Source of the DNA: Croceimicrobium sp965279135
Lineage (GTDB): Bacteria > Bacteroidota > Bacteroidia > Flavobacteriales > Schleiferiaceae
Direction: 5' to 3'
DNA: 64,000 bases
Assembly: GCA_965279135.1 (NCBI GenBank)
Contig: OZ257133.1
Span: 248,001 to 312,000 of the forward strand
Part shown: positions 42,490 to 50,605 of the stretch, piece by piece
Numbering within the stretch: position 1 is the stretch's first letter
Layout of the letters: the number at the start of each line of letters is the position of its first letter
Program-made: the position numbers and the translations under genes
The notes under the pieces: generated by a model
Database searches by the model: none
Told to the model about the DNA's origin: nothing
Seen by the model: only the letters and a program-made list of their open reading frames with translations

Positions 42490-44664
42490 TTAGCTAATCA
42501 ACCCGAGGTCTTGAACGGAGTTGTTTCCAATTCCCGATTTACGCGCTAAGTCCAACATTTGCTGTAAACTGCTCCGCTTCACGGGATCTTCTGTGTTTTG
42601 CATTAGTCGATTTAGGAATACGGCTACTGAAAGGTTACGGATGTCATCCGTTTTTATTCCGGACTCTTGAAAGATGGAGCGCACCTGAGCCACTAGACTT
42701 TGTCCATTTGGATCCAGCAATTGAGCTCTAATTTCTGATAATATTTCGCTGTTATCCGTAGTGCGGTCTATTGATTTACCCTGGGTAATCGCTCCAACAA
42801 TTTTATCGAAGAATACTTGCTCACCACCTACTATGTCGATGTTCGCATTTCTAAGTGCTTCAGATAATATTTCTGCCTGGGCATCAGCTATATCTTTCTG
42901 AATATTAATTCCGGCTAATTCAATTTGAAGATCCTTATCCAGGCGCAGTTTAAACTCTTCATGATCTTTACCCGCATCATTGAAGGTTTTCATGGCTTTC
43001 GCTTTGCGATCAATTCCTTCTGCTTCGGCATTCGCTTTCTCAAGTAATACATGAGCATCTGCCATGCCCTTCTCCTTCTCGGCCTCTGCTCTTTCTCGGA
43101 TTACTTCTGCTTCGGCAAGTCCCTTAGCTTTATCAACGTCAGCAGCTGCTTTACCAATTCTTAAATCGGCCTCAGCTTGAGCGTTGGATTTTGCTTCAAT
43201 GCCTTTGGCTTCCGCTAAGGCCTGATCTTCGAGCACACTTGCTTCTGCTTCTCCTTGTTTCTCTCTAGCGGCGGCCTTCGCTTCCATTACTTGAGCCTCG
43301 GCCATACCGGTTGCGGCGGCTCGGGCTGCTTCGGCCTCAGCAAGGGTTTTAACCGCTTCCGCTTTCTGGGTAGCACTTTGCTGTTCCGCCTCAGCGTCGA
43401 TAATTAACTTCTTCGCTTCAAATTCTGCTGCCTGTTTTGCGGCTTCGGCTTTTTTGATTTCTTCTACTAATGCAGCCTCAGCTCTTTGTTCTGCTTCAGT
43501 TAGGGCGACTTTCTTGGAACGTTCCGCATCTGCAAAAGCACGTGTATCTTTAATGCGTTCTTCCTCGTCAACCACAGTTTTCTCAATTGCTACTCGCTCC
43601 CGAATCACTTCTTGAATATTCTTGCGTTCCTCCTCGATAGCTTTTTCTTTCTCAATCTGCGTAAGAGTTACAATGCGTTCACGTTCAGTTACTTCAAGTA
43701 AGCGGTCTTTTTCTACCCGTTCAGATTCAATGGCATCAGTGCGTTCTTTATTCTTAGCAGCGACTATCACTTGACGCTGTTTGTTTTCCTCTGCGACCTG
43801 CAATTCTTCTTCGGTTTGAATGCGTGCGCGCTCGGCTTTGAGACGCTCTTCTTCATTTACGCGATCAATTTCTGCTTGTTCCCGAGCTTGGATATTCGCT
43901 ACTTCGCGCTTTTGCTTTTCCTCTGATTCAGCTAATTGACGCTCCAGGACCAGAATTGCCTCGCGAGCTTCAACATCCTGTTGGGTAATGGTTTTTTCCT
44001 TATCTCTTTGAATGTGATTTGATTTTACCGCCTCCCGTGAAGTAATCTCAGTAATCTTCTTAATACCCTCAGCGTCCAGAATATTATTTGGATCTAATTT
44101 TTCAAGAGGGGTTTGCTCAAGAAAGTCGATGGCAGCATCATCAAGAATATATCCATTAAGCTCGGTGCCAATTACATTAATTATAGCGTCTCTAAATTCA
44201 TTTCTTTGGTTGTATAGGTCGACAAAATCAAATTTCTTACCCACGGTTTTTAAGGCTTCAGAGAACTTGGCGTCGAAAAGTAGGCGAAGAGCCTCTTTAG
44301 AAGAAGCGCGGCTACATCCTACCGATTGGGCGACGCGTTTTACGTCTTCCTGCATTTGATTAACCCGCACGTAAAAGGATACACTGATATCAGCACGCAT
44401 ATTATCCTTACATACCAAACCATCTTTACCATTTCTTTCAATATTGATGGTATTTAGCGAAATATCCATGATCTCGATTTTATGTAAAACCGGAATCACA
44501 ATGAGGCCGTTAAAGGAAATCCTAATTCCGCCCACACCGGTTCGCACCAGGGCTTGACCTTGGGAGGCTTTGTAGTAAAATTTAGAGAAGAGCGCAATGA
44601 TCCCGAAGATCAGCACCACACCGACGATAATAGAAACCGTCATTGTGTTCTGAAAAAATTCCAT
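42490..44664 (-). CDS. Flotillin / SPFH-family membrane scaffold protein
   Basis: 724 residues. One N-terminal membrane helix (MTVSIIVGVVLIFGIIALFSKFYY) is followed by an SPFH/Band-7 domain (about 30-200, including GVGGIRISFNGLIVIPVLHKIEIMDISL). A long Ala/Glu/Lys-rich coiled coil follows (about 240-540), then a C-terminal helical part with GGEQVFFDKIVGAI. E. coli YqiK has this layout. Flotillins oligomerise into membrane microdomains and interact with PspA-like and NfeD/OB-fold partners. The next gene upstream is such an OB-fold membrane protein, 15 bases away. Confidence 0.93.
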   Translation of the reverse strand: MEFFQNTMTVSIIVGVVLIFGIIALFSKFYYKASQGQALVRTGVGGIRISFNGLIVIPVLHKIEIMDISLNTINIERNGKDGLVCKDNMRADISVSFYVRVNQMQEDVKRVAQSVGCSRASSKEALRLLFDAKFSEALKTVGKKFDFVDLYNQRNEFRDAIINVIGTELNGYILDDAAIDFLEQTPLEKLDPNNILDAEGIKKITEITSREAVKSNHIQRDKEKTITQQDVEAREAILVLERQLAESEEKQKREVANIQAREQAEIDRVNEEERLKAERARIQTEEELQVAEENKQRQVIVAAKNKERTDAIESERVEKDRLLEVTERERIVTLTQIEKEKAIEEERKNIQEVIRERVAIEKTVVDEEERIKDTRAFADAERSKKVALTEAEQRAEAALVEEIKKAEAAKQAAEFEAKKLIIDAEAEQQSATQKAEAVKTLAEAEAARAAATGMAEAQVMEAKAAAREKQGEAEASVLEDQALAEAKGIEAKSNAQAEADLRIGKAAADVDKAKGLAEAEVIRERAEAEKEKGMADAHVLLEKANAEAEGIDRKAKAMKTFNDAGKDHEEFKLRLDKDLQIELAGINIQKDIADAQAEILSEALRNANIDIVGGEQVFFDKIVGAITQGKSIDRTTDNSEILSEIRAQLLDPNGQSLVAQVRSIFQESGIKTDDIRNLSVAVFLNRLMQNTEDPVKRSSLQQMLDLARKSGIGNNSVQDLGLIS

Positions 44665-44678
44665 AGAGATAGTATTGA

Positions 44679-45326
44679 TTATTTGATTGATAAGTAGGGT
44701 TCCACAAGGTATTCCCCTTGATCGTTTAACTTTCGTATAAATAGGACTTCATCATCCTTTTTCACCGACTGACCTTCCGCGCATCGAATCATAATGCGCA
44801 GGAAGGTACCGTCGTAGTTTATTTCTGCCATTCCCCTCTTATCCTTGCTTGCAGAATTTGTTACCAAACCAACTTTTCCGATTATATCCTTGGCCTTGGT
44901 ATCTGCATCAAGTTTGTCAAAAAACTTGGCAAAAGGCCAGGTAAGAAACTTCGAAACGAATAGGCTGGCAATAAGAGCCGGAAGCAGAACAATAAGGCCT
45001 GGAAGAAAGGTTTCAAATCCCAGGAAATTGTTGATATTAACGGTGATTATCCAGAGCGGGAGGGCCAGGAAACTCAGCCATATCATAAAGGGTATTTTTC
45101 CTAGATTGAAAAACTGCAAGACGTTATTAAACCAGGAGACTTCCAAACCGTCTCCACTAGCATCGAGATCTGCTTCACCATCGGTATCAAGGTCCAGGTC
45201 AAAGTCTAAAAAGTCGGTGCTGACCACACCAAAAATCACGATAATCCAGTAGAGTACTACGAAAAGGAGCAACGCTGTTGCTACAGCATTGGCTCCATTG
45301 AACACATAAATCAGGAAGTCATTCAT
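44679..45326 (-). CDS. YqiJ-like OB-fold membrane protein
   Basis: 215 residues. An N-terminal helix, an acidic segment (FDLDLDTDGEADLDASGDG), then two to three more membrane helices (IPFMIWLSFLALPLWIITV, FLPGLIVLLPALIASLFV). The C-terminal 70 residues (AKDIIGKVGLVTNSASKDKRGMAEINYDGTFLRIMIRCAEG) look like the OB fold of NfeD/YqiJ proteins, which pair with SPFH proteins. Here it stands directly upstream of the flotillin gene. The function is presumably to anchor or regulate the flotillin. Confidence 0.86.
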   Translation of the reverse strand: MNDFLIYVFNGANAVATALLLFVVLYWIIVIFGVVSTDFLDFDLDLDTDGEADLDASGDGLEVSWFNNVLQFFNLGKIPFMIWLSFLALPLWIITVNINNFLGFETFLPGLIVLLPALIASLFVSKFLTWPFAKFFDKLDADTKAKDIIGKVGLVTNSASKDKRGMAEINYDGTFLRIMIRCAEGQSVKKDDEVLFIRKLNDQGEYLVEPYLSIK

Positions 45327-45332
45327 TCGTTA

Positions 45333-46052
45333 TTATTCGTCTTTGTTTTCGTCTTTATTCAGACCCATCTTAGCCTTAAGCGCAGCCAGGTCATCATTAG
45401 TTGAGGGAGCATCCTCTAAAGCACGGTCTATCTCTTCATCCAGGCTGCGACTTTCATTTGCAATGTCGCCATAGCTTTCAGCTAGAGCCTCTTCTTCGGC
45501 TACTTTGTCTTTCATTCGCTCCAACATACTTACGGTGCTTGAGCTATCGATTTGAGCCATTTGCTTATTGATGTTTTTAGTGGCAGTGCTCACTTTCACC
45601 CGAGCTTTAAGCGTTTTCAGTTCATTTTCATACTGACTGATTTGCTGACGTAAGCGCTTAATCTTGCTTTCCATGGTGGCAATGTTGCCATCAAACTTCT
45701 CTTTATCAGTTTTAGCTTGTAAGCCAAGGGAATCATTTTCCTTTTTACGATTTAAAGCTTCGCCGGCTAAGCGATCTGCTTCAGCACTTTCCATTTCTCC
45801 TTTTTCCACTCTTTGTAAAAGGGCAATGGCCTTTTTCTCGTAATCTTTGGCTTTCGCCTGATAGGTGTTGGCGTCATTACGAGCACGGATGCTCAGTGCT
45901 TTAATTTCGGCCAGGCTTTGTAGAGCCTTATCCAAGTCTGATTTCAGATCACGGATGCCTTGTTCGGTCATTTTGATCGGGTCCTCCAGTTTGTTGAGGG
46001 CCGAATTAGCTTCAGCTTTACCAATGCTGAAGATGCGTTTAAAAATACTCAT
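45333..46052 (-). CDS. PspA/IM30-family membrane protein
   Basis: 239 residues, soluble and almost wholly helical. The N-terminus MSIFKRIFSIGKAEANSALNKLEDPIKMTEQGIRDL carries the amphipathic helix used for membrane binding; the rest is a long coiled coil with QSLAEIKALSIRARNDANTYQAKAKDYEKKA and an acidic end. PspA/IM30 proteins build ESCRT-III-like membrane coats under envelope stress. It overlaps no gene and is second in the leftward operon after the YbjN-like gene. The lack of PspB/C is notable: regulation would be through the divergent XRE gene. Confidence 0.93.
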   Translation of the reverse strand: MSIFKRIFSIGKAEANSALNKLEDPIKMTEQGIRDLKSDLDKALQSLAEIKALSIRARNDANTYQAKAKDYEKKAIALLQRVEKGEMESAEADRLAGEALNRKKENDSLGLQAKTDKEKFDGNIATMESKIKRLRQQISQYENELKTLKARVKVSTATKNINKQMAQIDSSSTVSMLERMKDKVAEEEALAESYGDIANESRSLDEEIDRALEDAPSTNDDLAALKAKMGLNKDENKDE

Positions 46053-46055
46053 GTC

Positions 46056-46451
46056 TTAGTTTTTAGAAAATTCAATTAATTCGTCAGAATACTCGCTTAG
46101 TAATAGTTCCAGGGAATTTACAGAGCCCTCGATCTCGTTCTGGTCCAGGTTTTCCAACTGTAGGGTATCGCGGAAAACAACTTTTTGACCTCCTTCATCC
46201 AGAGCAAATGCTCCATGCACGATGTCGCGATTTTTCACCAAAAGCTTTTGAAATACCTCGGGTTTACCCTCCTTCAATTCAAATAGAAATTGCTCCATTA
46301 TTAAGATGGGCTCCGCAATGGCGATAACCAAATTGTTGATTCCTGCCTCGGGATTTCCCACCACAAAGACCTCTTCTTCCGCACTTTCATAAGTGATATT
46401 GTAGTTGAGATCAATAAGGAAGTTTTTAACTCGTTCGAAGTAATTATCCAT
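46056..46451 (-). CDS. YbjN/CesT-like small protein, first gene of the PspA operon
   Basis: 131 residues from ATG at 46451; a longer in-frame start at 46526 adds 25 residues and overlaps the leader, and I prefer the shorter form. The sequence MDNYFERVKNFLIDLNYNITYESAEEEVFVV, ending in LELLLSEYSDELIEFSKN, resembles the CesT/Tir-chaperone-like YbjN or DUF2170 proteins that accompany PspA homologues (E. coli YjfI beside YjfJ). No signal peptide. The gene ends four bases before pspA. A regulatory or chaperone role is inferred. Confidence 0.78.
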   Translation of the reverse strand: MDNYFERVKNFLIDLNYNITYESAEEEVFVVGNPEAGINNLVIAIAEPILIMEQFLFELKEGKPEVFQKLLVKNRDIVHGAFALDEGGQKVVFRDTLQLENLDQNEIEGSVNSLELLLSEYSDELIEFSKN

Positions 46452-46584
46452 GATGAATGATGTTTGGGTTTTGCGATTCTTGCTTAGCGTAGATAGGCAC
46501 CAAATTAGCTTTTTTCCGCGGAGCAAAAAGCCCTTTTAAGAGCTTTAAGAAGTAATTCATGTTATTATTATTAGTTTTACCCCG

Positions 46585-46616
46585 CTAAACTACTAATATT
46601 TTTAGTAATGCCAAAA
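46585..46616 (-). promoter_or_regulatory. Candidate promoter of the PspA operon
   Basis: On the minus strand TTTTG (complement of 46612-46616) and TAGTTTAG (complement of 46585-46592, one mismatch to TAnnTTTG) are spaced by 19 bases, as in Bacteroidota promoters. Confidence 0.5.
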
Positions 46617-46637
46617 TTTTTAGCAAAAATATTTTAG
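46591..46637. promoter_or_regulatory. Cluster of palindromic operator-like sites
   Basis: Three near-palindromes with related half-sites lie in the divergent gap: TACTAA-TATTT-TTAGTA (46591-46607), GCCAAAA-T-TTTTAGC (46610-46624, one mismatch) and AAAAATATTTTAG near 46625-46637. Centres are about 18 and 14 bases apart. The first lies in the spacer of the proposed psp promoter. They are good candidates for binding by the XRE protein. Confidence 0.5.
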
Positions 46638-46640
46638 AAT

Positions 46641-47336
46641 ATGTCGTATGTCGGTAAGAATATTAAGAAGATAAGATCAGTTAAAAACCTGAATCAGAGT
46701 GATTTTGCTGATCTGTTTGCTCTTAAAAGAGCGAGCATAGGTTCCTATGAGGAGGGGAGGGCCGAACCAAAGATCGCAACTTTAATAGAGATTGCTAAGT
46801 ATTTTGGCATATCGGTAGATGACCTTCTCAATAAACAGCTTTCCGTTAATGACCTTTTGCACTTTGACATTTTTAAGAAGGACTACGTGAAGAGTGCAGG
46901 GAATCAATTAAAGCCGACCAAGCTACCACAGAGTTTTACACCTATCCATTACATAAGTTCTGAGAAGCGACAGTCTTATTTTAAGGGTGATAGTCTGGAG
47001 TCTTTTCAAAAGCTAAGCTTGCCCCTGCCAGGTATTAACTCTGATTATCTCGCATTTGAACCGCACTCTGGATTGCCCTGGATAAAAGAGGATGGCTCAC
47101 TGGTAGACATGTTAATCGTAAGGGAGCTTAAAGACCCTAAGGAATGGTCCATTGCAAGGGATAAGGAAGTTCTGCTTTGGGAGGATAGCCAGTTTCTGGA
47201 AGGTAAGATTGCACTTAAGGATAAAAAAGAAGGGTTCAGAGATTTCCGAACCCTCGAGTTTAAAGCCTTAGATGCTGATAACCAGCGTTTGTTTCTGGTT
47301 CTTTATGAACTTGCTAATATTTTGAGCAATAAGTAG
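46641..47336 (+). CDS. XRE-type transcriptional regulator divergent to the PspA operon
   Basis: 231 residues. The N-terminal HTH (GKNIKKIRSVKNLNQSDFADLFALKRASIGSYEEGRAEPKIATLIEIAKYFGI, about 5-60) is followed by a C-terminal domain with SDYLAFEPHSGLPWI and DKEVLLWEDSQFLEGKIAL, which recalls the S24/LexA-like C-terminal domain of phage-type repressors, but I see no clear catalytic Ser-Lys pair. The gap to the divergent gene holds palindromic candidate operators, so it is likely to regulate itself and the psp operon. It converges with acnB. Confidence 0.85.
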   Translation: MSYVGKNIKKIRSVKNLNQSDFADLFALKRASIGSYEEGRAEPKIATLIEIAKYFGISVDDLLNKQLSVNDLLHFDIFKKDYVKSAGNQLKPTKLPQSFTPIHYISSEKRQSYFKGDSLESFQKLSLPLPGINSDYLAFEPHSGLPWIKEDGSLVDMLIVRELKDPKEWSIARDKEVLLWEDSQFLEGKIALKDKKEGFRDFRTLEFKALDADNQRLFLVLYELANILSNK

Positions 47337-47361
47337 GTATTACTCAATTGAGGAGCAATAC

Positions 47362-50166
47362 TTAATAAGATAATAGATGCCCGGGTTGGGTTGGCACCGA
47401 ACTCATTCTCTTTAAAGGTGGGGCGAATTGGGTTAGCTTAATTCCCTTCACTGCCGACCTGTATTCATCTATCGTAGGAGTCCGGCCCAGTATGGCTGAA
47501 AGCACTACTACCGGAGTAGAAGCCAATAGCGATTCGCCTTTCTTCCGATCTGAATCAGCTACTACTCGACCTTGAAATAGTCGAGTAGAAGTGGCCATAA
47601 CCGTATCTCCTTTTTCCGCCTTTTCCTGATTTCCCATGCAAAGGTTGCAACCGGGTCTTTCCAGATAAAGGATGTTATCATACTCTGTTCGAGCCTCGTT
47701 TTTAGGAGCGGAGTCGTCAAATTCGAATCCCGAATATTTTTGCAATATCTCCCAGTCGCCTTCTTCTTTCAACTCATCAATTATATTATAAGTTGGAGCG
47801 GTAACTACTAAGGGTGCTTTAAAGTCTACACTTCCGTGGTCTTCCTCAAGATTTTTCAGCATCTTAGAAACAATCTTGATATCGCCTTTATGCACCATGC
47901 AAGAACCAACAAAGCCAAGATCTACTTTTTTGTTGCCTTCGTAATGCGATAGCTCACGAATAGTGTCATGGGTGTAGCGTTTCGATACATCCTCATTATG
48001 AACGTCGGGATCAGCGATCATTGGTTCATTAATGATATCTAGATCCACAACGAACTCAGCATAATAGGAAGCATTCTCATCCGGACTTAAAGGCGGTTTC
48101 TTACCAGAACGGATATCAGCAATCCGCTGATTAGCCTTATCCACTAAGCCTTGAAGCACTCCCTTTTCATTGTCCATGCCCTTGTCGATCATAATCTGAA
48201 TTCGACCAATCGCGATTTCCAAAGACTCGATGAGAGTCTCATCCTGGGATATGCAAATAGAAGCTTTGGCCTTCATCTCAGCGGTCCAATCGGTGAAAGT
48301 AAAGGCTTGATCTGAAGGTAAAGTGCCGATATGTACTTCGATGATACGTCCCTGGAATACATTCTCGCCACCAAATTTCTTAAGCATTTGTGATTGGGTT
48401 GCATGTACTACATCACGGAAGTCCATGGAATCCTGCATTTTGCCCTTGAAGGTTACCTTAACCGATTCGGGAATCGGCATCGATGCCTCTCCAGTGGCTA
48501 ATGCTAGTGCTACTGTACCGGAGTCTGCTCCGAAAGCTACCCCTTTCGACATTCTGGTATGTGAGTCTCCGCCAATAATAATGGCCCAATCGTCTACCGT
48601 AATGTCATTTAAAACCTTGTGAATCACATCGGTCATGGCGTGATATTCCCCTTTGGGATCACGAGCTGTGATCAAACCAAAATTGTTCATGAAGCTCATG
48701 AGCTTTGGAATATTGGCTTGCGCTTTCCTGTCCCATACCGATGCGGTGTGGCAGCCCGATTGATAGGCGCCGTCCACTATTGGAGAAATGACTGTTGCTG
48801 CCATGGATTCCAGTTCTTGAGAGGTCATTAAGCCTGTAGTATCCTGTGATCCTACGATGTTAACCTTAACTCTCACGTCTGATCCGGCGTGTAAAAGTTT
48901 ACCGGGAGTATTACCCACGGCATTTTTGTTAAATATCTTCTCTACTGCTGTTAAGCCCTGTCCCTCGTGGGAGATTTCCTTTGAAGGAGCAAAAACCGGT
49001 GGAGTTTCAATACCTAAAGTCTCCGCTGCAAAAGTTTGAAGCTTTTTACCAAAGACTACAGCGTAAGATCCTCCCGCGCGCATGAACTCCATTTTTTGTG
49101 GAGTGAGAGCAGATGAGATATCGATCATTTCCTCACCGTCCTTGTATAGCTTCTTCGTTTTGGTGTTGATGGTGAAAACTGTGCCGGTAGCCACAGAGTA
49201 GGCCCCTTCTAACACCGGATCGCCGTTATCATCTAAGATGGGGTTACCGTTTTCATCCCGCTTTTTAACCCAGTTTTTAAGATCAATACCTATACCTCCG
49301 GTAACTCCAACAGTGGTAAGGAAGATTGGTGAGATACCATTCGTACCTGCTACCACCGGAGCGATATTGATAAAAGGAACATAAGGACTGGCTTGTTTTC
49401 CAATCCAAAGGGCAACATTGTTTACCCCAGACATTCTCGAAGAGCCTACACCCATCGTGCCTTTCTCCGCAATTAGCATTACCCGCTTATCTGGATGTGC
49501 TTCTTGTAATGCAACGAGTTCCTTCTGCGCCTTCTCATCGATAAGACATTTCCCGTGCAATTCCCTATCCGAGCGAGAATGTGCTTCACTGCCCGGTGAT
49601 AGGAGATCGGTAGAAATATCGCCTACCCCAGCGATATAGCTTATTACTTTGATTTCCTCCTCAATTTCAGGTAATTGTGTAAAGAACTCTGCCTGAGCAT
49701 AGCTTTCAATAATTTCCTTGGCGATTTCATTTCCCGCCTTAAAAGCTTTTTCCAGTCGCTCAGTATCTGCTTCGTAAAGGAAAACCTGAGTTTTAAGCAC
49801 TTTCGCAGCTTCCCTGGCGTTGCTTGGATTATCAGAAAGGGCAATGTCCAGTAGGACTTCAATCGAAGGGCCTCCCTTCATTTGGGACAGTTGCTCAAAA
49901 GCAAATTCTGTCTGAATCTCGGCGACTTCCACCTGATCGAGAATAATCTCCTTTAGGAAGTCGGCTTTAACCCTGGCGGCACTTGTTGTACCCGGTAAAA
50001 CATTGTAGATGAAGAAATTTAAAGCATCGTCGCGATGGGAATTTCCGGGATATTTAATCAGCTCGATGATTTCGCTTAACAGTTCTGAGTCATCGATTGG
50101 TTTGGGATGCAAACCCTGATCTTTTCTCTCTTCGATTTCCTTTAAATACTCTTCATATCTACTCAT
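47362..50166 (-). CDS. acnB: Aconitate hydratase B
   Basis: 934 residues, normal for AcnB. The N-terminal HEAT-like part (SRYEEYLKEIEERKDQGLHPKP, ELIKYPGNSHRDDALNFFIYNVLPG) precedes the catalytic domains. The Fe-S ligands sit in GCHTASVWDRKAQANIPKLMSF and in ERPGCNLCMGNQ (Cys-x-x-Cys). Substrate motifs include GGDSHTRMSKGVAFGADSGTVALA, DFRDVVHA and RGFVGSC-like FVGSCMVHKGD. It converts citrate to isocitrate in the TCA cycle and may also act on 2-methylisocitrate. The gene stands alone, with a -7 type box at 50204-50211. Confidence 0.98.
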   Translation of the reverse strand: MSRYEEYLKEIEERKDQGLHPKPIDDSELLSEIIELIKYPGNSHRDDALNFFIYNVLPGTTSAARVKADFLKEIILDQVEVAEIQTEFAFEQLSQMKGGPSIEVLLDIALSDNPSNAREAAKVLKTQVFLYEADTERLEKAFKAGNEIAKEIIESYAQAEFFTQLPEIEEEIKVISYIAGVGDISTDLLSPGSEAHSRSDRELHGKCLIDEKAQKELVALQEAHPDKRVMLIAEKGTMGVGSSRMSGVNNVALWIGKQASPYVPFINIAPVVAGTNGISPIFLTTVGVTGGIGIDLKNWVKKRDENGNPILDDNGDPVLEGAYSVATGTVFTINTKTKKLYKDGEEMIDISSALTPQKMEFMRAGGSYAVVFGKKLQTFAAETLGIETPPVFAPSKEISHEGQGLTAVEKIFNKNAVGNTPGKLLHAGSDVRVKVNIVGSQDTTGLMTSQELESMAATVISPIVDGAYQSGCHTASVWDRKAQANIPKLMSFMNNFGLITARDPKGEYHAMTDVIHKVLNDITVDDWAIIIGGDSHTRMSKGVAFGADSGTVALALATGEASMPIPESVKVTFKGKMQDSMDFRDVVHATQSQMLKKFGGENVFQGRIIEVHIGTLPSDQAFTFTDWTAEMKAKASICISQDETLIESLEIAIGRIQIMIDKGMDNEKGVLQGLVDKANQRIADIRSGKKPPLSPDENASYYAEFVVDLDIINEPMIADPDVHNEDVSKRYTHDTIRELSHYEGNKKVDLGFVGSCMVHKGDIKIVSKMLKNLEEDHGSVDFKAPLVVTAPTYNIIDELKEEGDWEILQKYSGFEFDDSAPKNEARTEYDNILYLERPGCNLCMGNQEKAEKGDTVMATSTRLFQGRVVADSDRKKGESLLASTPVVVLSAILGRTPTIDEYRSAVKGIKLTQFAPPLKRMSSVPTQPGHLLSY

Positions 50167-50203
50167 TTTTCTACTCTTTTTAAAGGGGTTAATTACGGGA
50201 CTG

Positions 50204-50211
50204 CAAATTTA
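50204..50211 (-). promoter_or_regulatory. -7 box of acnB promoter
   Basis: The complement of CAAATTTA is TAAATTTG, a perfect TAnnTTTG box, 38 bases before the acnB start codon. I see no convincing -33 element at the usual spacing. Confidence 0.45.
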
Positions 50212-50605
50212 CTCAATATGCTTCAATTTGGCTTTAGACCCCAATGGTGCTTAAGATTCTGTAGATATTATTGGAGCGCTTCGATTTTCATCCTTAGTAT
50301 CGAGTAAAGAAGCAGATAGGGACAAGATTTTTAAGGTTTGACCTGTTTCCACATTGCTTTCATTCGAAATCGGTGGTTTTTAACCTAAAGTTCATTTCCC
50401 ATTTAAGATTTAGGGTTTAACTTATTGTTAACCTGAATATCAATTGGTTACAAATGTTTTATTGACTTTCAGAGTTTCATAAAATCTCCATTTAACAAGC
50501 CTCTAATCTTAGGCTTCGCTTTTTAACCTGAGCTTAATCTTAACCCCTGTTAGTCTTAACCTTTTCTTTCTTGGTTTGGACATTCAAACTAAAATCAAAC
50601 AACCA
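50212..50605 (+). promoter_or_regulatory. Upstream region of the TonB receptor with 11-bp-spaced TTAACC repeats
   Basis: Direct repeats of TTAACC-like hexamers recur at 11-base spacing: TTAACC 50380 / TTCATT 50391; TTAACT 50417 / TTAACC 50428; TTAACC 50523 / TTAATC 50534, with TTAACC again at 50556 (33 bases from the first). PhoB boxes in other phyla are direct repeats with 11-bp period. As the downstream pair is a receptor and a phytase, phosphate control is plausible. No other gene is seen here. Confidence 0.5.

Noticed and set aside
46452..46526. Longer N-terminus for the YbjN-like protein
   Set aside because: The extra 25 residues are basic and Cys/Trp-containing without similarity to the fold; the ATG at 46451 begins a typical domain.
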